A stretch of 64,000 nucleotides of DNA, from the NCBI GenBank assembly GCA_016745215.1, contig CP050890.1, positions 2,356,001-2,420,000 on the forward strand. The letters are read 5' to 3'. The position numbers and the translations under genes are program-made. The notes beneath the pieces were generated by a model. It made no database searches. It saw only the letters and a list, made by a program, of their open reading frames with translations, and had not been told where the DNA came from. Source of the DNA: Thiohalocapsa sp. PB-PSB1 (GTDB taxonomy: Bacteria; Pseudomonadota; Gammaproteobacteria; Chromatiales; Chromatiaceae). The first letter of the stretch is position 1. The number at the start of each line of letters is the position of its first letter. Of this stretch, positions 45,817 to 54,598 are shown piece after piece.

Positions 45817-45904
45817 GATTTACCGCAGAGACGCAGAGTGAGCTGAGAAGAGGATACATTCGCCCTGGCCTCATCTAGCGCACTCTGTATCTCCGAGGTT
45901 ACCC
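45817..45904. mobile_element. MITE-like family 5, copy 2
   Basis: GATTTACCGCAGAGACGCAG on the left faces an imperfect inverted CTCTGTATCTCCGAGGTTACC on the right, 88 bp in total. It ends 1 bp before the subtilase stop codon. Confidence 0.6.
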
Positions 45905-45905
45905 C

Positions 45906-47810
45906 TCAGTCGTGGTAGTTCACATAGAGCCCCATGCGGAGATTGCTGCTAGTATCACGGTTCGCATAGCGACTGATCTTGAACCGGTAATAGCCAGATA
46001 CGGATGGATTGAAGTTGACCTTCTCGAACGGGTTATCCCAGGAGAACGATCCTCCGATGTAATTGCCACTGGGATCGTAGACGCGTAGATCCAGGTCCAT
46101 CCCGATAGGATGGGCATCGCTGCGATGGCTGTAGGTGTAGCTGCCACGGTTCAGCCAAGCGAGTACGACTCTGACATGATCCCAGCCGCTCGAAATGTAG
46201 ATCCGCTTTTCGACATAGCCATCGCCTGATCCATCTTGCTCGTCGAAATAGTCAAACGCGCTGTTGCTTCCGGAATACCATTGGTAGTAGCCGCTCCACT
46301 GCGCACTCGCGAAATCGACGCCACCGAGGCCCGTCTTATCGTAGCCGCCACTAATATTATCTGTGGCCCCGGCCAACAGCTTTGCCTTGAGCAGGTAGGG
46401 ACGATACTTCAGATAGGTCGAACTCGACATCATGTCTGCCGCAAAGGCCGCGGCATGGGGTGTTGCCTGACTGGTGCCGGTCATCGTAAAGCCGCCCGCG
46501 CTGATCGTATGACCGGGAGCAACGACCTCGGGCTTGTCATTGCCAGTCTGTGGATCGACGAAGGGCGAGGAGCTGACGATGGTGTCGTTTGTGTCGTTGT
46601 AATTACCGATGCTGATGACGTTCAGACCCTTACCGGGAGAGCGAACGTTGCCGGTGCCATTGCCGGTATTGCCACCGCTGTTGAAGATCGCGACGTTCTC
46701 GTTGTAAACAAAGTTATCCCAATCTCGGTCCAGTGTGTTGTACGATTGTGTATCGTTGGAGCTGTTTGATCGGGTAATGATATAGATCGGCGGGTTACCC
46801 GCGACACCATCCAGATCGCTGCTCTGAGGCAGCACGGCGCTCCCACGGCAATAGATGTAGGAGTCGGGTGAGACGGCTCGCAGGATTGCCCCGACATTGC
46901 GGGAGTGGTTGGTCTCCGAGCCGGATAGCCGGTCATAATTCGTGATCCGGGATTCGTTCGCGCAACCGCTTTCAGTCATGTAGATGCCGATGTCATCGCC
47001 GCGCGTACTGCTGTAAGGCAATGCGGAGTTACTGATACTGGTTGCGTCCATTGCATCCATCACGTCGTCTTCGCCTGGCTCATGCAGCTCAATGCCTTGG
47101 ATCATCGTATCCTCTGAATCGATCATTCTCCTCAGCTCTGTTGGAGTCAAATCCAGGGTGACGCTTGAACGGCCCTGCTGGATTGCCTGATTGATCGCCT
47201 TCTGATTCTCCAGCCGGTGTCGCCAAGCCCAGTCGCGCACCTGGTTCCCGCGTTGCTCCAGGCGGCGCTCGCGAGTTTCCCTAACCTGCTTGATTCGGCG
47301 TTCATCATGGTGCTGCAGGGCTTCCTTGGTCACCTGTCTAGTGTTCAGTCTGATGTCGACTGTTTCACCTGCAAATTCTTCGATGCCACCGCTTTCTGGC
47401 TGCTCTGGGGTGGATGATGCAGCGGAATCTATTAGGTCAAGTGCGATATCGACTCGAATACGCGCTTGACGGCCAGGTCGCCTCTCCAGCCTGTCGATCC
47501 GTTGGAGAACGCGTTTATCCACCAGATTTGGACCTTTCTTATTCATTTTCAGCGTGGTCGGTATCGCATCTTCATCAATCCTTTGACCTTTCGCGTCGCG
47601 AACCTCGGTTATTAATTTTCCTCTGGCATCCACATATTTAATGAAGTTGTAGCGCTTCCCCGCAATGGTCTTTGCTTTTTCGGCGCCAGGGGTTATTGTC
47701 AACAACTCGGGTGCAGCAATCGCAGCTTGACCAGTTGATGCCAGGATAGCGGCGATCACCGTGATCCAAGCGGAGCGCAATGGCGTGTGTTGATAGATGT
47801 TCTGGTTCAT
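45906..47810 (-). CDS. S8 family (subtilisin-like) serine peptidase
   Basis: An exported subtilase of 634 residues from ATG 47810 (GAGGA nine bases upstream). After a signal peptide (about 12-33) comes a long Arg/Glu-rich helical pro-region (about 90-230). The catalytic domain (about 265-490) has the histidine in NHSRNVGAIL (His302), the oxyanion asparagine in NSGGN (Asn381) and the serine in GTSQATPHAAA (Ser447). At the position of the usual DTG aspartate it reads IGIYMTESG, so the acid may be Asp272/Asp273 or Glu280. A C-terminal beta domain (about 520-634) with WAWLN-like and DLDLRVYDPSGN motifs resembles pre-peptidase domains. It lies between the two family 4 elements. Confidence 0.85.
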   Translation of the reverse strand: MNQNIYQHTPLRSAWITVIAAILASTGQAAIAAPELLTITPGAEKAKTIAGKRYNFIKYVDARGKLITEVRDAKGQRIDEDAIPTTLKMNKKGPNLVDKRVLQRIDRLERRPGRQARIRVDIALDLIDSAASSTPEQPESGGIEEFAGETVDIRLNTRQVTKEALQHHDERRIKQVRETRERRLEQRGNQVRDWAWRHRLENQKAINQAIQQGRSSVTLDLTPTELRRMIDSEDTMIQGIELHEPGEDDVMDAMDATSISNSALPYSSTRGDDIGIYMTESGCANESRITNYDRLSGSETNHSRNVGAILRAVSPDSYIYCRGSAVLPQSSDLDGVAGNPPIYIITRSNSSNDTQSYNTLDRDWDNFVYNENVAIFNSGGNTGNGTGNVRSPGKGLNVISIGNYNDTNDTIVSSSPFVDPQTGNDKPEVVAPGHTISAGGFTMTGTSQATPHAAAFAADMMSSSTYLKYRPYLLKAKLLAGATDNISGGYDKTGLGGVDFASAQWSGYYQWYSGSNSAFDYFDEQDGSGDGYVEKRIYISSGWDHVRVVLAWLNRGSYTYSHRSDAHPIGMDLDLRVYDPSGNYIGGSFSWDNPFEKVNFNPSVSGYYRFKISRYANRDTSSNLRMGLYVNYHD

Positions 47811-48321
47811 CCGATCTGTCCTCGTAACAAGTGGTTTGCTGAAGTCCTTTTTTCTGCACGTTGTCCTGGAAATGTGCGGCAGCTTCGCGACAGGCGACCT
47901 CGTCAACCTTTACCGATCAAGGGCAGCCGAGCTTCCCGAGAAGCAGTGGGTATTGGTTTCCGATCTGAAACAGACACCGAGTAATAGGAATGGATCAGAT
48001 TCGTGGATATTTGTTTACGCTTTAAAGCGCATCTCATCTTAATTGATGAATCAAAATCCGTGGAATCTGGGTGTCGTGTCGAAGTTGTCGAAGCCCTGTT
48101 GCTTACTTGAATGTTAGCTTGAATGAATGGCTATCGATTGAGAAATATTGAACACTATGAAGGTGAACGCCATCACACCCGCATTAAGCATCAAAGCGGC
48201 GCCGTCCTGAACGGCAGGCTGCGCCTAGGCTGTTGGCCTTATTCATAATTCCGACCAAGTGACACGAGCGAGTGCCTGGGGCTTTTCCGTAAAGTTTTGG
48301 TTTTAAGGTTAAAATACGGTG
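47811..48321. other. Gene-free stretch before the ISAs1 element
   Basis: About 510 bp upstream of the subtilase, carrying its promoter presumably. A GCCTAGGCTGTTGG at 48230-48243 resembles half of a family 1 end. I see no gene. Confidence 0.5.
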
Positions 48322-49599
48322 CAGGGCAAACGCATCTAAATTTCCCATTTTAGGCCGCTTGTAGGACATCAAGTAACTGCTCAAGATAATCCGTATCCCA
48401 GCCGGCACGGAGTCGCTTTAATTTAATGCTTTTCTTTGAGGTCGTATCTTTCCTGAGAATATTGAGTGCAATATGTCGTAGGATGGCATAGTTTTCAGGT
48501 GCATGACCTTTTCGCGTTCGATTGGCATCTTCGGAAAAGGACACATCCAAAACCCAATGCAGTGAATTCTCAATTCCCCAATGAGAGCGAACCGCTTGGG
48601 CAAATCGTTTAACATCGCCTGACAGGCTGGCAATGAAATAGCGCCGGTCCGTGGTTACTTTTTTTCCATCATCTCGAATCGACTCTACCATCCCGATACC
48701 CCGGAAACCTTTCCATTGTTCGGCGTAATGCCCTAAGGAATGATCAGTGAAATAATAATACCGACGCGTCTCCAGGCGACCATGTTTTTTCTCTTTCGTT
48801 TCAAGAAAAACACTCGCATCCCGGCAGCATTGGTCGAGATCGACCGATTCGAACCAAGCGATGACATCTTGATGAAAAGTGCTCTGGTTGCCTTTCAATG
48901 AAAATACCCAATCTGCTTGTTTTTCAACAATTTTCTCCGCAATCTTCTTTTGGCATCCCATCGCGTCAATACTGACTACACAGCCTTTGATCTCCAGTAA
49001 ATCCAACAATTTCGGTATCGCTGTAATTTCATTTGATTTTTCTTCGGTCTTGAGTTGACCCAATACGAGCGATGAGTGACAAGCCCACGCACTCACCATG
49101 TGAATTGCCTTATTTCCATTAGCTCTATCATGCGATCTGCGCACCGTTTTCCCATCGATCGGTATAATATCCCCATCAAACTTCGGCTCTATCGACTTCA
49201 CCCAGGAGATGAAACAGGTTCGGAATTGATCGGGGTCAATACGGGCAAATACACGATTGAACGTGTCATGCGAGGGAATCCCATTGGGCAATTCCAAAAA
49301 CTTCCGTAACCACTGTTCATGGGTTTGACCAAACTCCTCCATCGCATCCCAGCTCTCTCCCATACATAACGTCGAACAAATCGCTATCGTTATGATATCA
49401 GCCAGCTTATGCCTTTTTGTCCTGTCGATACGGGGGTCGTTCAGATCGGAAAAATGACCGGCGATTGTCGTATCTTTTTCCTCTTCATTTATAGGTCTGA
49501 TCATTCCCATTTTAATAACCCTCTATTAAATCATATGATCTTCAATTTTCGCCATCATAACACATTGTTTTCTAAATATTTTTAGATGCGTTTGCCCTG
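48322..49599 (-). mobile_element. ISAs1-family insertion sequence, complete
   Basis: A 1278-bp element has perfect 19-bp terminal inverted repeats, CAGGGCAAACGCATCTAAA at 48322-48340 and its reverse complement at 49581-49599. It is flanked by a perfect 10-bp duplication, AAATACGGTG (48312-48321 and 49600-49609). Intact ends, duplication and transposase point to a recent insertion. Confidence 0.97.
48350..49510 (-). CDS. ISAs1-family transposase
   Basis: The 386-residue DDE transposase fills the IS. N-terminal FSDLNDPRIDRTKRHKLADIITIAICSTLCMGESWDAMEEFG, then DTFNRVFARIDP, the first acidic residue in IPIDGKTVRRS, the second in VSIDAMGCQKKIAEKI and the glutamate in SHWGIENSLHWVLDVSF are visible, with the WGIEN motif typical of the ISAs1/H-repeat family. 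The reading frame is uninterrupted. Codon use is AT-richer than the chromosomal genes around. Confidence 0.96.
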   Translation of the reverse strand: MGMIRPINEEEKDTTIAGHFSDLNDPRIDRTKRHKLADIITIAICSTLCMGESWDAMEEFGQTHEQWLRKFLELPNGIPSHDTFNRVFARIDPDQFRTCFISWVKSIEPKFDGDIIPIDGKTVRRSHDRANGNKAIHMVSAWACHSSLVLGQLKTEEKSNEITAIPKLLDLLEIKGCVVSIDAMGCQKKIAEKIVEKQADWVFSLKGNQSTFHQDVIAWFESVDLDQCCRDASVFLETKEKKHGRLETRRYYYFTDHSLGHYAEQWKGFRGIGMVESIRDDGKKVTTDRRYFIASLSGDVKRFAQAVRSHWGIENSLHWVLDVSFSEDANRTRKGHAPENYAILRHIALNILRKDTTSKKSIKLKRLRAGWDTDYLEQLLDVLQAA

Positions 49600-49692
49600 A
49601 AATACGGTGGCTTTCGAGGTTACTCTTAATCTTGGTCGAGCTTATGAACAAGGCCGGGCTGTTCAATTTCACATGGAAAAGCCATAAATCGT

Positions 49693-49917
49693 TCACGCAG
49701 CTTCTATGACGGGTTGCAGGGCTCGTCGAGGGTGTGCGAGCATGGATATACCGAGATGTGCGTCGACCCACTGCTCAACATCAATCGTGCGCACCGATTC
49801 CATCGCCTCGCGGATGACTGGAGCGGTCAAATCCGAGAGGAAGGCCGGGATCAGCAAGACTAGCTTGCCGATCTCCTTAGAGCGGGCCACGGGTCGTGAA
49901 GGCTTTATAATGACCAA
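49693..49917 (-). CDS. Short unrecognised frame, possible relic
   Basis: A 74-codon frame (VARSKEIGKLVLLIPAFLSDLTAPVIREAMESVRTIDVEQWVDAHLG...) has a protein-like composition but matches no family I know. It lies beside the IS element in a region of decayed sequence. It may be the rest of a gene broken before the IS inserted. Confidence 0.3.
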   Translation of the reverse strand: MVIIKPSRPVARSKEIGKLVLLIPAFLSDLTAPVIREAMESVRTIDVEQWVDAHLGISMLAHPRRALQPVIEAA

Positions 49918-50024
49918 CTACCGACTCAATGATGTCGGAGGACGCCAGCCAGGTGGCATCGCCGGGAAGCTTGGCCGCTTCTCATTCGACGTGCTGGAGC
50001 ATCCGATTCTGCAAGTCAGCCACC

Positions 50025-50223
50025 GCAGAACTCCTGACGTATCGAGCTTAACTATCTATGTAATATATGCATTTAACCCAGAGGCTCGGTATTTCTATTC
50101 GAGACTCAGGAGGCCTAATTTTTTACATTGAAGCCCACAGCTTAGTGGGTAGGTGCATGGTTGCTCGGTCATATTTCCGGCCGAATCGTCGCATTCAACA
50201 CTTCGCGATGTCAGGAGTTCTGC
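50025..50223 (-). mobile_element. MITE-like family 4, copy 2
   Basis: Starts GCAGAACTCCTGACGTATCG, ends with the inverted CGCGATGTCAGGAGTTCTGC, 199 bp, flanked by ACC at 50022-50024 and 50224-50226. It is in the opposite orientation to copy 1, and only a scattering of base differences separates them by eye. Confidence 0.92.
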
Positions 50224-50302
50224 ACCGGGAGTGGGAGCGGACCAAGGGCTGCGAGTTCTGTCTTCACCTGCTGCGGTATGGAAGCTGAGAGTCCCTGGGT
50301 TT

Positions 50303-50998
50303 TCAGGGTCGTCTGAATGGTCTTGGACAAGGCGATCGTTTGTGCCCATTGCGGCAGGCTATCCCATCCCGATACGCCAGCACCCAGTCAAATGCCTCAA
50401 CAAAGCGCGTATCGCTGCGATCGGCCAAGCGCCAAAAGTTGTCATCTTGTCCAGCGCCATGTCTCCTTGAGCCCTTAGCGCCTCGCACAAGGCGGTGCGC
50501 ATGTCATCGCACTGTCCGATCAGGGCACGCAAGGGCTCGAAGGCTGCTTGCCCCACTGCGTGCATAGGCAGTGGCGCTGAAGACTCACGGGCGCCCAATG
50601 GCGCTAAAATCGCCACGATTAGAGTCGCCGATCAGGCATTGCGCCCGATCGATATGAGAATCAATCGCCATGTAACGCGCTTTGGTGCGTTGGCGCGGTG
50701 GCAGCAGAAACGCCAGGTCGGTGTGTTGGAAGTGGCTCGAGGTGGTGCTCGCCTGTTGCAAAAACCCCTGCAAGCGGGCGGCGTCGCGCCAGTGTGCTTT
50801 CAAATGCGCGGCGATGGCATGGGAGATGTCATAGGTTTCCACACAGCCCTGCGCCTGTTGCCGAAACAGCGCCACACCTTTGCGTAGATCGTGACCATGG
50901 TCACAAACGATCTGCGCTGGCCCGCCTGCGCGCGCGCTCTCCTGCTCCAGCACCGCCGCCACCCAAACACCGGTACCGCTGGCGGCCACCACGACAGC
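50303..50998 (-). pseudogene. Decayed transposase
   Basis: Two or three overlapping minus frames join into one transposase-like sequence: an upstream part (IVCDHGHDLRKGVALFRQQAQGCVETYDISHAIAAHLKAHWRD and LLPPRQRTKARYMAIDSHIDRAQ) continues after a frameshift near 50585 (FEPLRALIGQCDDMRTALCEAL) and again near 50420 (WRLADRSDTRFVEAFDWVLAYRDG). The DHGHDLRKG...YDISH pattern resembles the catalytic region of some transposases with a second aspartate. It is inactive. MITE family 1 copy B abuts its upstream end. Confidence 0.6.
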
Positions 50999-51004
50999 CA
51001 GTAC

Positions 51005-51252
51005 CTAGGCTGTCGAAATCTGCAGTCTCACTAAAACAAGCGCTTCCCGGTTTATGGATGCTTAGTCGGTGTCGGTGTCAAGGTCGGAATTAGGGATTGG
51101 TATCGAGCTGGCTGCTTTGATCGATGAGCGGATTCGATTCCGATTCCGATAGCGACCCCGACACCGATCAGGCTTCCTCAGTGCGTTCGATGATGCAATC
51201 CAAGACCCGGAATCGGTTTGGCATCAAAACTCAGGACATTTCGACAGCCTAG
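51005..51252 (-). mobile_element. MITE-like family 1, copy B
   Basis: 248 bp with perfect ends CTAGGCTGTCGAAAT and ATTTCGACAGCCTAG, inverted relative to copies A and C. Apart from the CTAG at each end no flanking duplication is seen. It separates the decayed transposase from the sulfite dehydrogenase region. Confidence 0.88.
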
Positions 51253-51719
51253 CCCGAGGGCCTGTGCCCACTCTGTACCTTAGTAGATCAGGGCGGAACC
51301 CGTTGGCCAGCGCCGCGGAAACCAAGTTGTCCACAGCGCTGGCTGCCACTGAGTACACATAGACCGCTATCGGTTTAGATCTACTATCCGTAATGGCCCC
51401 CGAGTGGGAATCATTGTTGATCGTGCTCCCTGAACTGCGCCTGTTCTGATCAGGGTTCTGATCAGGGTTCTGATCAGGGCAGCTTCGAGAAAGCGAAGTA
51501 AGCGGATGACGACAGCGTTAACGTCCTGTAAGCCAACATGAGCCACGCGGTACATGGTTCGCCGTTAACCGATTCCATGGCGAATGATTTCAGGTCTGCT
51601 CGACCCTGAATTGCTCAAAAATTGTTTAAAAATTGCTTTATCGGTATGTTAGATTCCCAAGTGCAGCCCATCCCTGGGTCGCTCGCCTTTTGGTTTGCCC
51701 AAACTATGGAGAATAGATC
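51253..51719. other. Gene-free stretch upstream of the sulfite dehydrogenase
   Basis: About 470 bp. It contains three tandem 12-bp units (51443-51479). The sulfite dehydrogenase promoter is expected in its last part (TTGTTTAAAAATTGC region near 51620), but I cannot fix it. A 62-codon minus frame over the repeat is not supported. Confidence 0.5.
51443..51479. repeat. 12-bp tandem repeat
   Basis: GTTCTGATCAGG is repeated three times perfectly; the TGATCA core is palindromic. Confidence 0.9.
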
Positions 51720-53021
51720 ATGTCCGATAGAAAAGAGCGTGACTTATTTGAGTTATATGCCGAGGATCCGGAAAAGGCCGACCGAATTTTGTTCGGTCGG
51801 ATACCCAATCCGGATCGCCGGGGTTTCCTGCGCGGCGCCGGCCTGACGGCAATGGCGGCGATGTTGGGTACGACGATCCCGTTCCATCGCTTCATGCCCT
51901 CTGGCTTTATCCCGGTCGCGCTTGCTGAGGAGCCGTTCCTGATCACGGGCAAGCAAGACCTGACCATACTCAACGATCGTCCGGTCAACGCCGAGTGCCC
52001 CGCACACCTGCTCGACGACGAAGTGACGCCGACGTCCAGGCTGTTTGTGCGAAATAATGGTATTCCACCCGAAATGGTGGACGCCGAGACCTGGACGCTG
52101 AGCGTCGACGGCGAGGTCGAAAACGCGCTCGAGCTGACCATCGCCGACCTCAAGCGCGACTTCGAGGTTCTCTCCCTCCAATTGCAGCTCGAGTGTGGCG
52201 GCAATGGGCGCAGCTTCTTCGAGCCCAAGGCGCGCGGTAACCAGTGGACCGTCGGTGCGATCGGCTGTTGCGAGTGGACCGGCGTGCGTCTTGCCGATGT
52301 GCTCAAGGCCGCTGGTGTCAAGGACGCTGCCGTTTATACCGCGCATTATGGTGCCGATAGCCATCTGTCGGGAGATGCCGACAAGCTCCCAATCTCGCGT
52401 GGTGTGCCAATCGATAAGGCGCTGAGTCCATACAACCTGATTGCATTTGCACAAAACGGTGGGCCGATTCATCCGATGAATGGCGCACCGCTGCGCCTGG
52501 TCATCCCCGGCTGGCCCGGCTCGTGCTCGCAAAAATGGCTAACCCGGGTCCAACTGCGCGATCGTATCCATGACGGCCCCAAGATGACCGGAAAGTCATA
52601 TCGAGTACCTGAGTATCCGGTCGCACCCGGCGAATCGGTGCCCAAGGATGCCTTTCAGATCATTGAGTCGATGCCGGTCAAGTCACTGATCACCTATCCC
52701 GAAAGCGGCATCGAGATTCCCGCCGACAAGCCGACGCTGGCGGTGCGCGGCCACGCCTGGGCCGGCGATAACCAGGTCAGCGCGGTCGACCTGTCCATCG
52801 ACTTCGGTGCAACCTGGATCAAGGCGGATCTCAGAGAACCGGCCAATCCCTACGCCTGGCAACATTTTGCTGCCGAGATCGAGTTTCCGGAGAAGGGATA
52901 CTACGAGATATGGGCACGCGCCACTGATGATGAGCAGCGCATGCAGCCGTTCGCAATTGCCTGGAATCCCAAAGGTTATCTGAATAATTCGATGCATCGC
53001 ATTAGCGTTCGCGTTGTCTGA
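51720..53021 (+). CDS. Tat-exported sulfite dehydrogenase, molybdopterin subunit (SorA/SoxC family)
   Basis: A molybdenum enzyme of the sulfite oxidase family that should oxidise sulfite to sulfate in the periplasm and pass electrons to cytochrome c. The 433-residue protein starts with a long N-region, then a twin-arginine signal (RRGFLRGAGL at residues 33-42). The molybdopterin domain has LQLECGGNGRSFF with the Mo-ligand cysteine (about 159), and the C-terminal dimerisation domain (about 325-433) has AVRGHAWAGDNQVSAVDLSID and ATDDEQRMQPF. ATG 51720 follows GGAGAA. The triheme cytochrome c gene follows by 85 bp and is the likely electron acceptor. Whether it is a SorAB-type or SoxCD-type enzyme cannot be settled by eye; no other sox gene is in the window. 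Confidence 0.9.
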   Translation: MSDRKERDLFELYAEDPEKADRILFGRIPNPDRRGFLRGAGLTAMAAMLGTTIPFHRFMPSGFIPVALAEEPFLITGKQDLTILNDRPVNAECPAHLLDDEVTPTSRLFVRNNGIPPEMVDAETWTLSVDGEVENALELTIADLKRDFEVLSLQLQLECGGNGRSFFEPKARGNQWTVGAIGCCEWTGVRLADVLKAAGVKDAAVYTAHYGADSHLSGDADKLPISRGVPIDKALSPYNLIAFAQNGGPIHPMNGAPLRLVIPGWPGSCSQKWLTRVQLRDRIHDGPKMTGKSYRVPEYPVAPGESVPKDAFQIIESMPVKSLITYPESGIEIPADKPTLAVRGHAWAGDNQVSAVDLSIDFGATWIKADLREPANPYAWQHFAAEIEFPEKGYYEIWARATDDEQRMQPFAIAWNPKGYLNNSMHRISVRVV

Positions 53022-53106
53022 CCCGAGAACATCGGATGGAACTTGACGGTTCCGCTTCCAGCCGCAATATGCCGCCTGTTGTCATCACTTTGTAAATGAT
53101 CCGACG

Positions 53107-54039
53107 ATGCATCTCCGAAGACTCAAGCCGTATTTCATAGCTCTATTTACTTCTGCCGCCATCCCCGCCATGCTGGTTACGACCCTGGCATCGGCCGAAG
53201 TCAAGCTGGACCCGATCGCTCCTCGGCTCGTCAAGGCCAGTCCTGAACGGGGAGAGAAACTCTTCCTGCAATGCCGGGCGTGTCATCTGGCGGAGCCTGG
53301 GGGGCGCTATACAGTTGGACCCAACCTTTGGGGTATCATAGGGCGCGAGGTTGCAGCAGAGCCGGATTTTCCCTACTCCGAAAGCCTACAGGCGATCGGC
53401 GGCACCTGGGACTATGAGAAGCTGAACCGCTATCTGTTCGACCCCGGCGCCATTGCGCCACAAACCCGGATGATCTTTGCCGGGGTCAAGCCCGCAACAG
53501 ATCGTGCGCATCTCATCGCATACCTACGGACACTCAGCGACGCACCCCCGGCCATGCCCGAGGTCATATCGGATGAAGCCGAAGATCAATACGGCGGACT
53601 GCCCGAGGGCGATGGGCGCGAGGCGGTCTACTTCACCTGCCGCGCCTGCCATTCCCTCGACCAGTTCATTAGCAAGAAATTGCCGCGAGAGGACTGGGAC
53701 GAGCTCCTCGACCAGATGGTCGCGGACAATGGCATGGAGGCCCCAATGGCCTGGGCTCGCGACTTAATGTTGAGTTATCTGTCGACCCACTACGGTAAGT
53801 TACCCGAGGAAGGAAAAGACTGGGATGGCCTGCCGCCGGGCGAAGGTCGTGAAGAAGTTTACTACAGTTGCAATGCTTGCCATTCGCTGAAGCTCGTCAC
53901 GCAACAAGGGATGAGCCGCTCACGTTGGGACGAAACGCTGGAATGGATGGTCGAAGAGCAGGGAATGAATGAAATCGCCGATGCCGTGACGCGGACCCGC
54001 ATCCTCGACTATCTGGTAACACACTTCGGCTCGGGTTGA
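53107..54039 (+). CDS. Triheme cytochrome c, partner of the sulfite dehydrogenase
   Basis: A 310-residue exported cytochrome with three CXXCH motifs: CRACH (56-60), CRACH (178-182) and CNACH (255-259). A signal peptide (about 10-30) is followed by a class I cytochrome c domain (about 40-145) with a candidate methionine ligand in TRMIFAG (Met122). Two further roughly 75-residue heme domains (about 163-235 and 240-310) resemble each other closely (GLPEGDGREAVYFTC against GLPPGEGREEVYYSC), a tandem duplication of a SoxD/amine-dehydrogenase-like heme domain. It sits 85 bp after the sulfite dehydrogenase gene, so it probably carries its electrons to the respiratory chain. Confidence 0.9.
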   Translation: MHLRRLKPYFIALFTSAAIPAMLVTTLASAEVKLDPIAPRLVKASPERGEKLFLQCRACHLAEPGGRYTVGPNLWGIIGREVAAEPDFPYSESLQAIGGTWDYEKLNRYLFDPGAIAPQTRMIFAGVKPATDRAHLIAYLRTLSDAPPAMPEVISDEAEDQYGGLPEGDGREAVYFTCRACHSLDQFISKKLPREDWDELLDQMVADNGMEAPMAWARDLMLSYLSTHYGKLPEEGKDWDGLPPGEGREEVYYSCNACHSLKLVTQQGMSRSRWDETLEWMVEEQGMNEIADAVTRTRILDYLVTHFGSG

Positions 54040-54598
54040 GTGGATTGCGACCTGCGGGCCGTTACTCGAGGAATTCGCCTGAATGCGCCGCCTGAATGTT
54101 CCGATGGCAAAGGTGCAGCCTTCAGGCCATCCAACTGAATAAAGCCGGGCGCCGAACTGACCGCGCTTGTCCTAAAACTGTACTCAGCACCCTGTTGATT
54201 ACACGAGTGCGTGTAGACACAAGATCATCTTGGCCTCCCTTTTCAGCGCATACCGGTCCCATGCATGCGTCGCTTGATGATCATCTACGTGGGCGAACCT
54301 ACCAAATAGTTCGGGCACACCTGCTGCATGAGCAACCCGCAAGATTGCGCACTTGTTGGCGAGCGGCATGGACGAACCGAATCAGCCTGCGTCGGGTAGC
54401 TCCGTCTGAAACACATCGGGGAGACGAACGGTTAGGTACCGAGGATCGCTGCCGCCGTCCTGGTGCCGATCTCATCGAACTGATAACCAAGGCACTGGTG
54501 CCAGGTACCTGCCGCGGGTCGGCGCTGCGGCTGTATCATGGGTCCAGTGCCCTGGCGTGGCCCCGCACCCTGGGGGTGATCGAGCAGCTGCGAAGAGG
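54040..54598. other. Gene-free stretch
   Basis: About 560 bp between the cytochrome gene and the bestrophin relic. A 168-codon plus frame crosses it into the relic but has no protein-like pattern. I see nothing else. Confidence 0.5.

Noticed and set aside
45524..50223. Composite transposon formed by the two family 4 elements
   Set aside because: Each copy has its own different 3-bp duplication, so they inserted separately rather than as one unit.
51367..51555. 62-codon minus frame starting MYRVAHVGL, faintly like an IS110 transposase start
   Set aside because: Too short, runs through a 12-bp tandem repeat, and the resemblance is a few residues only.
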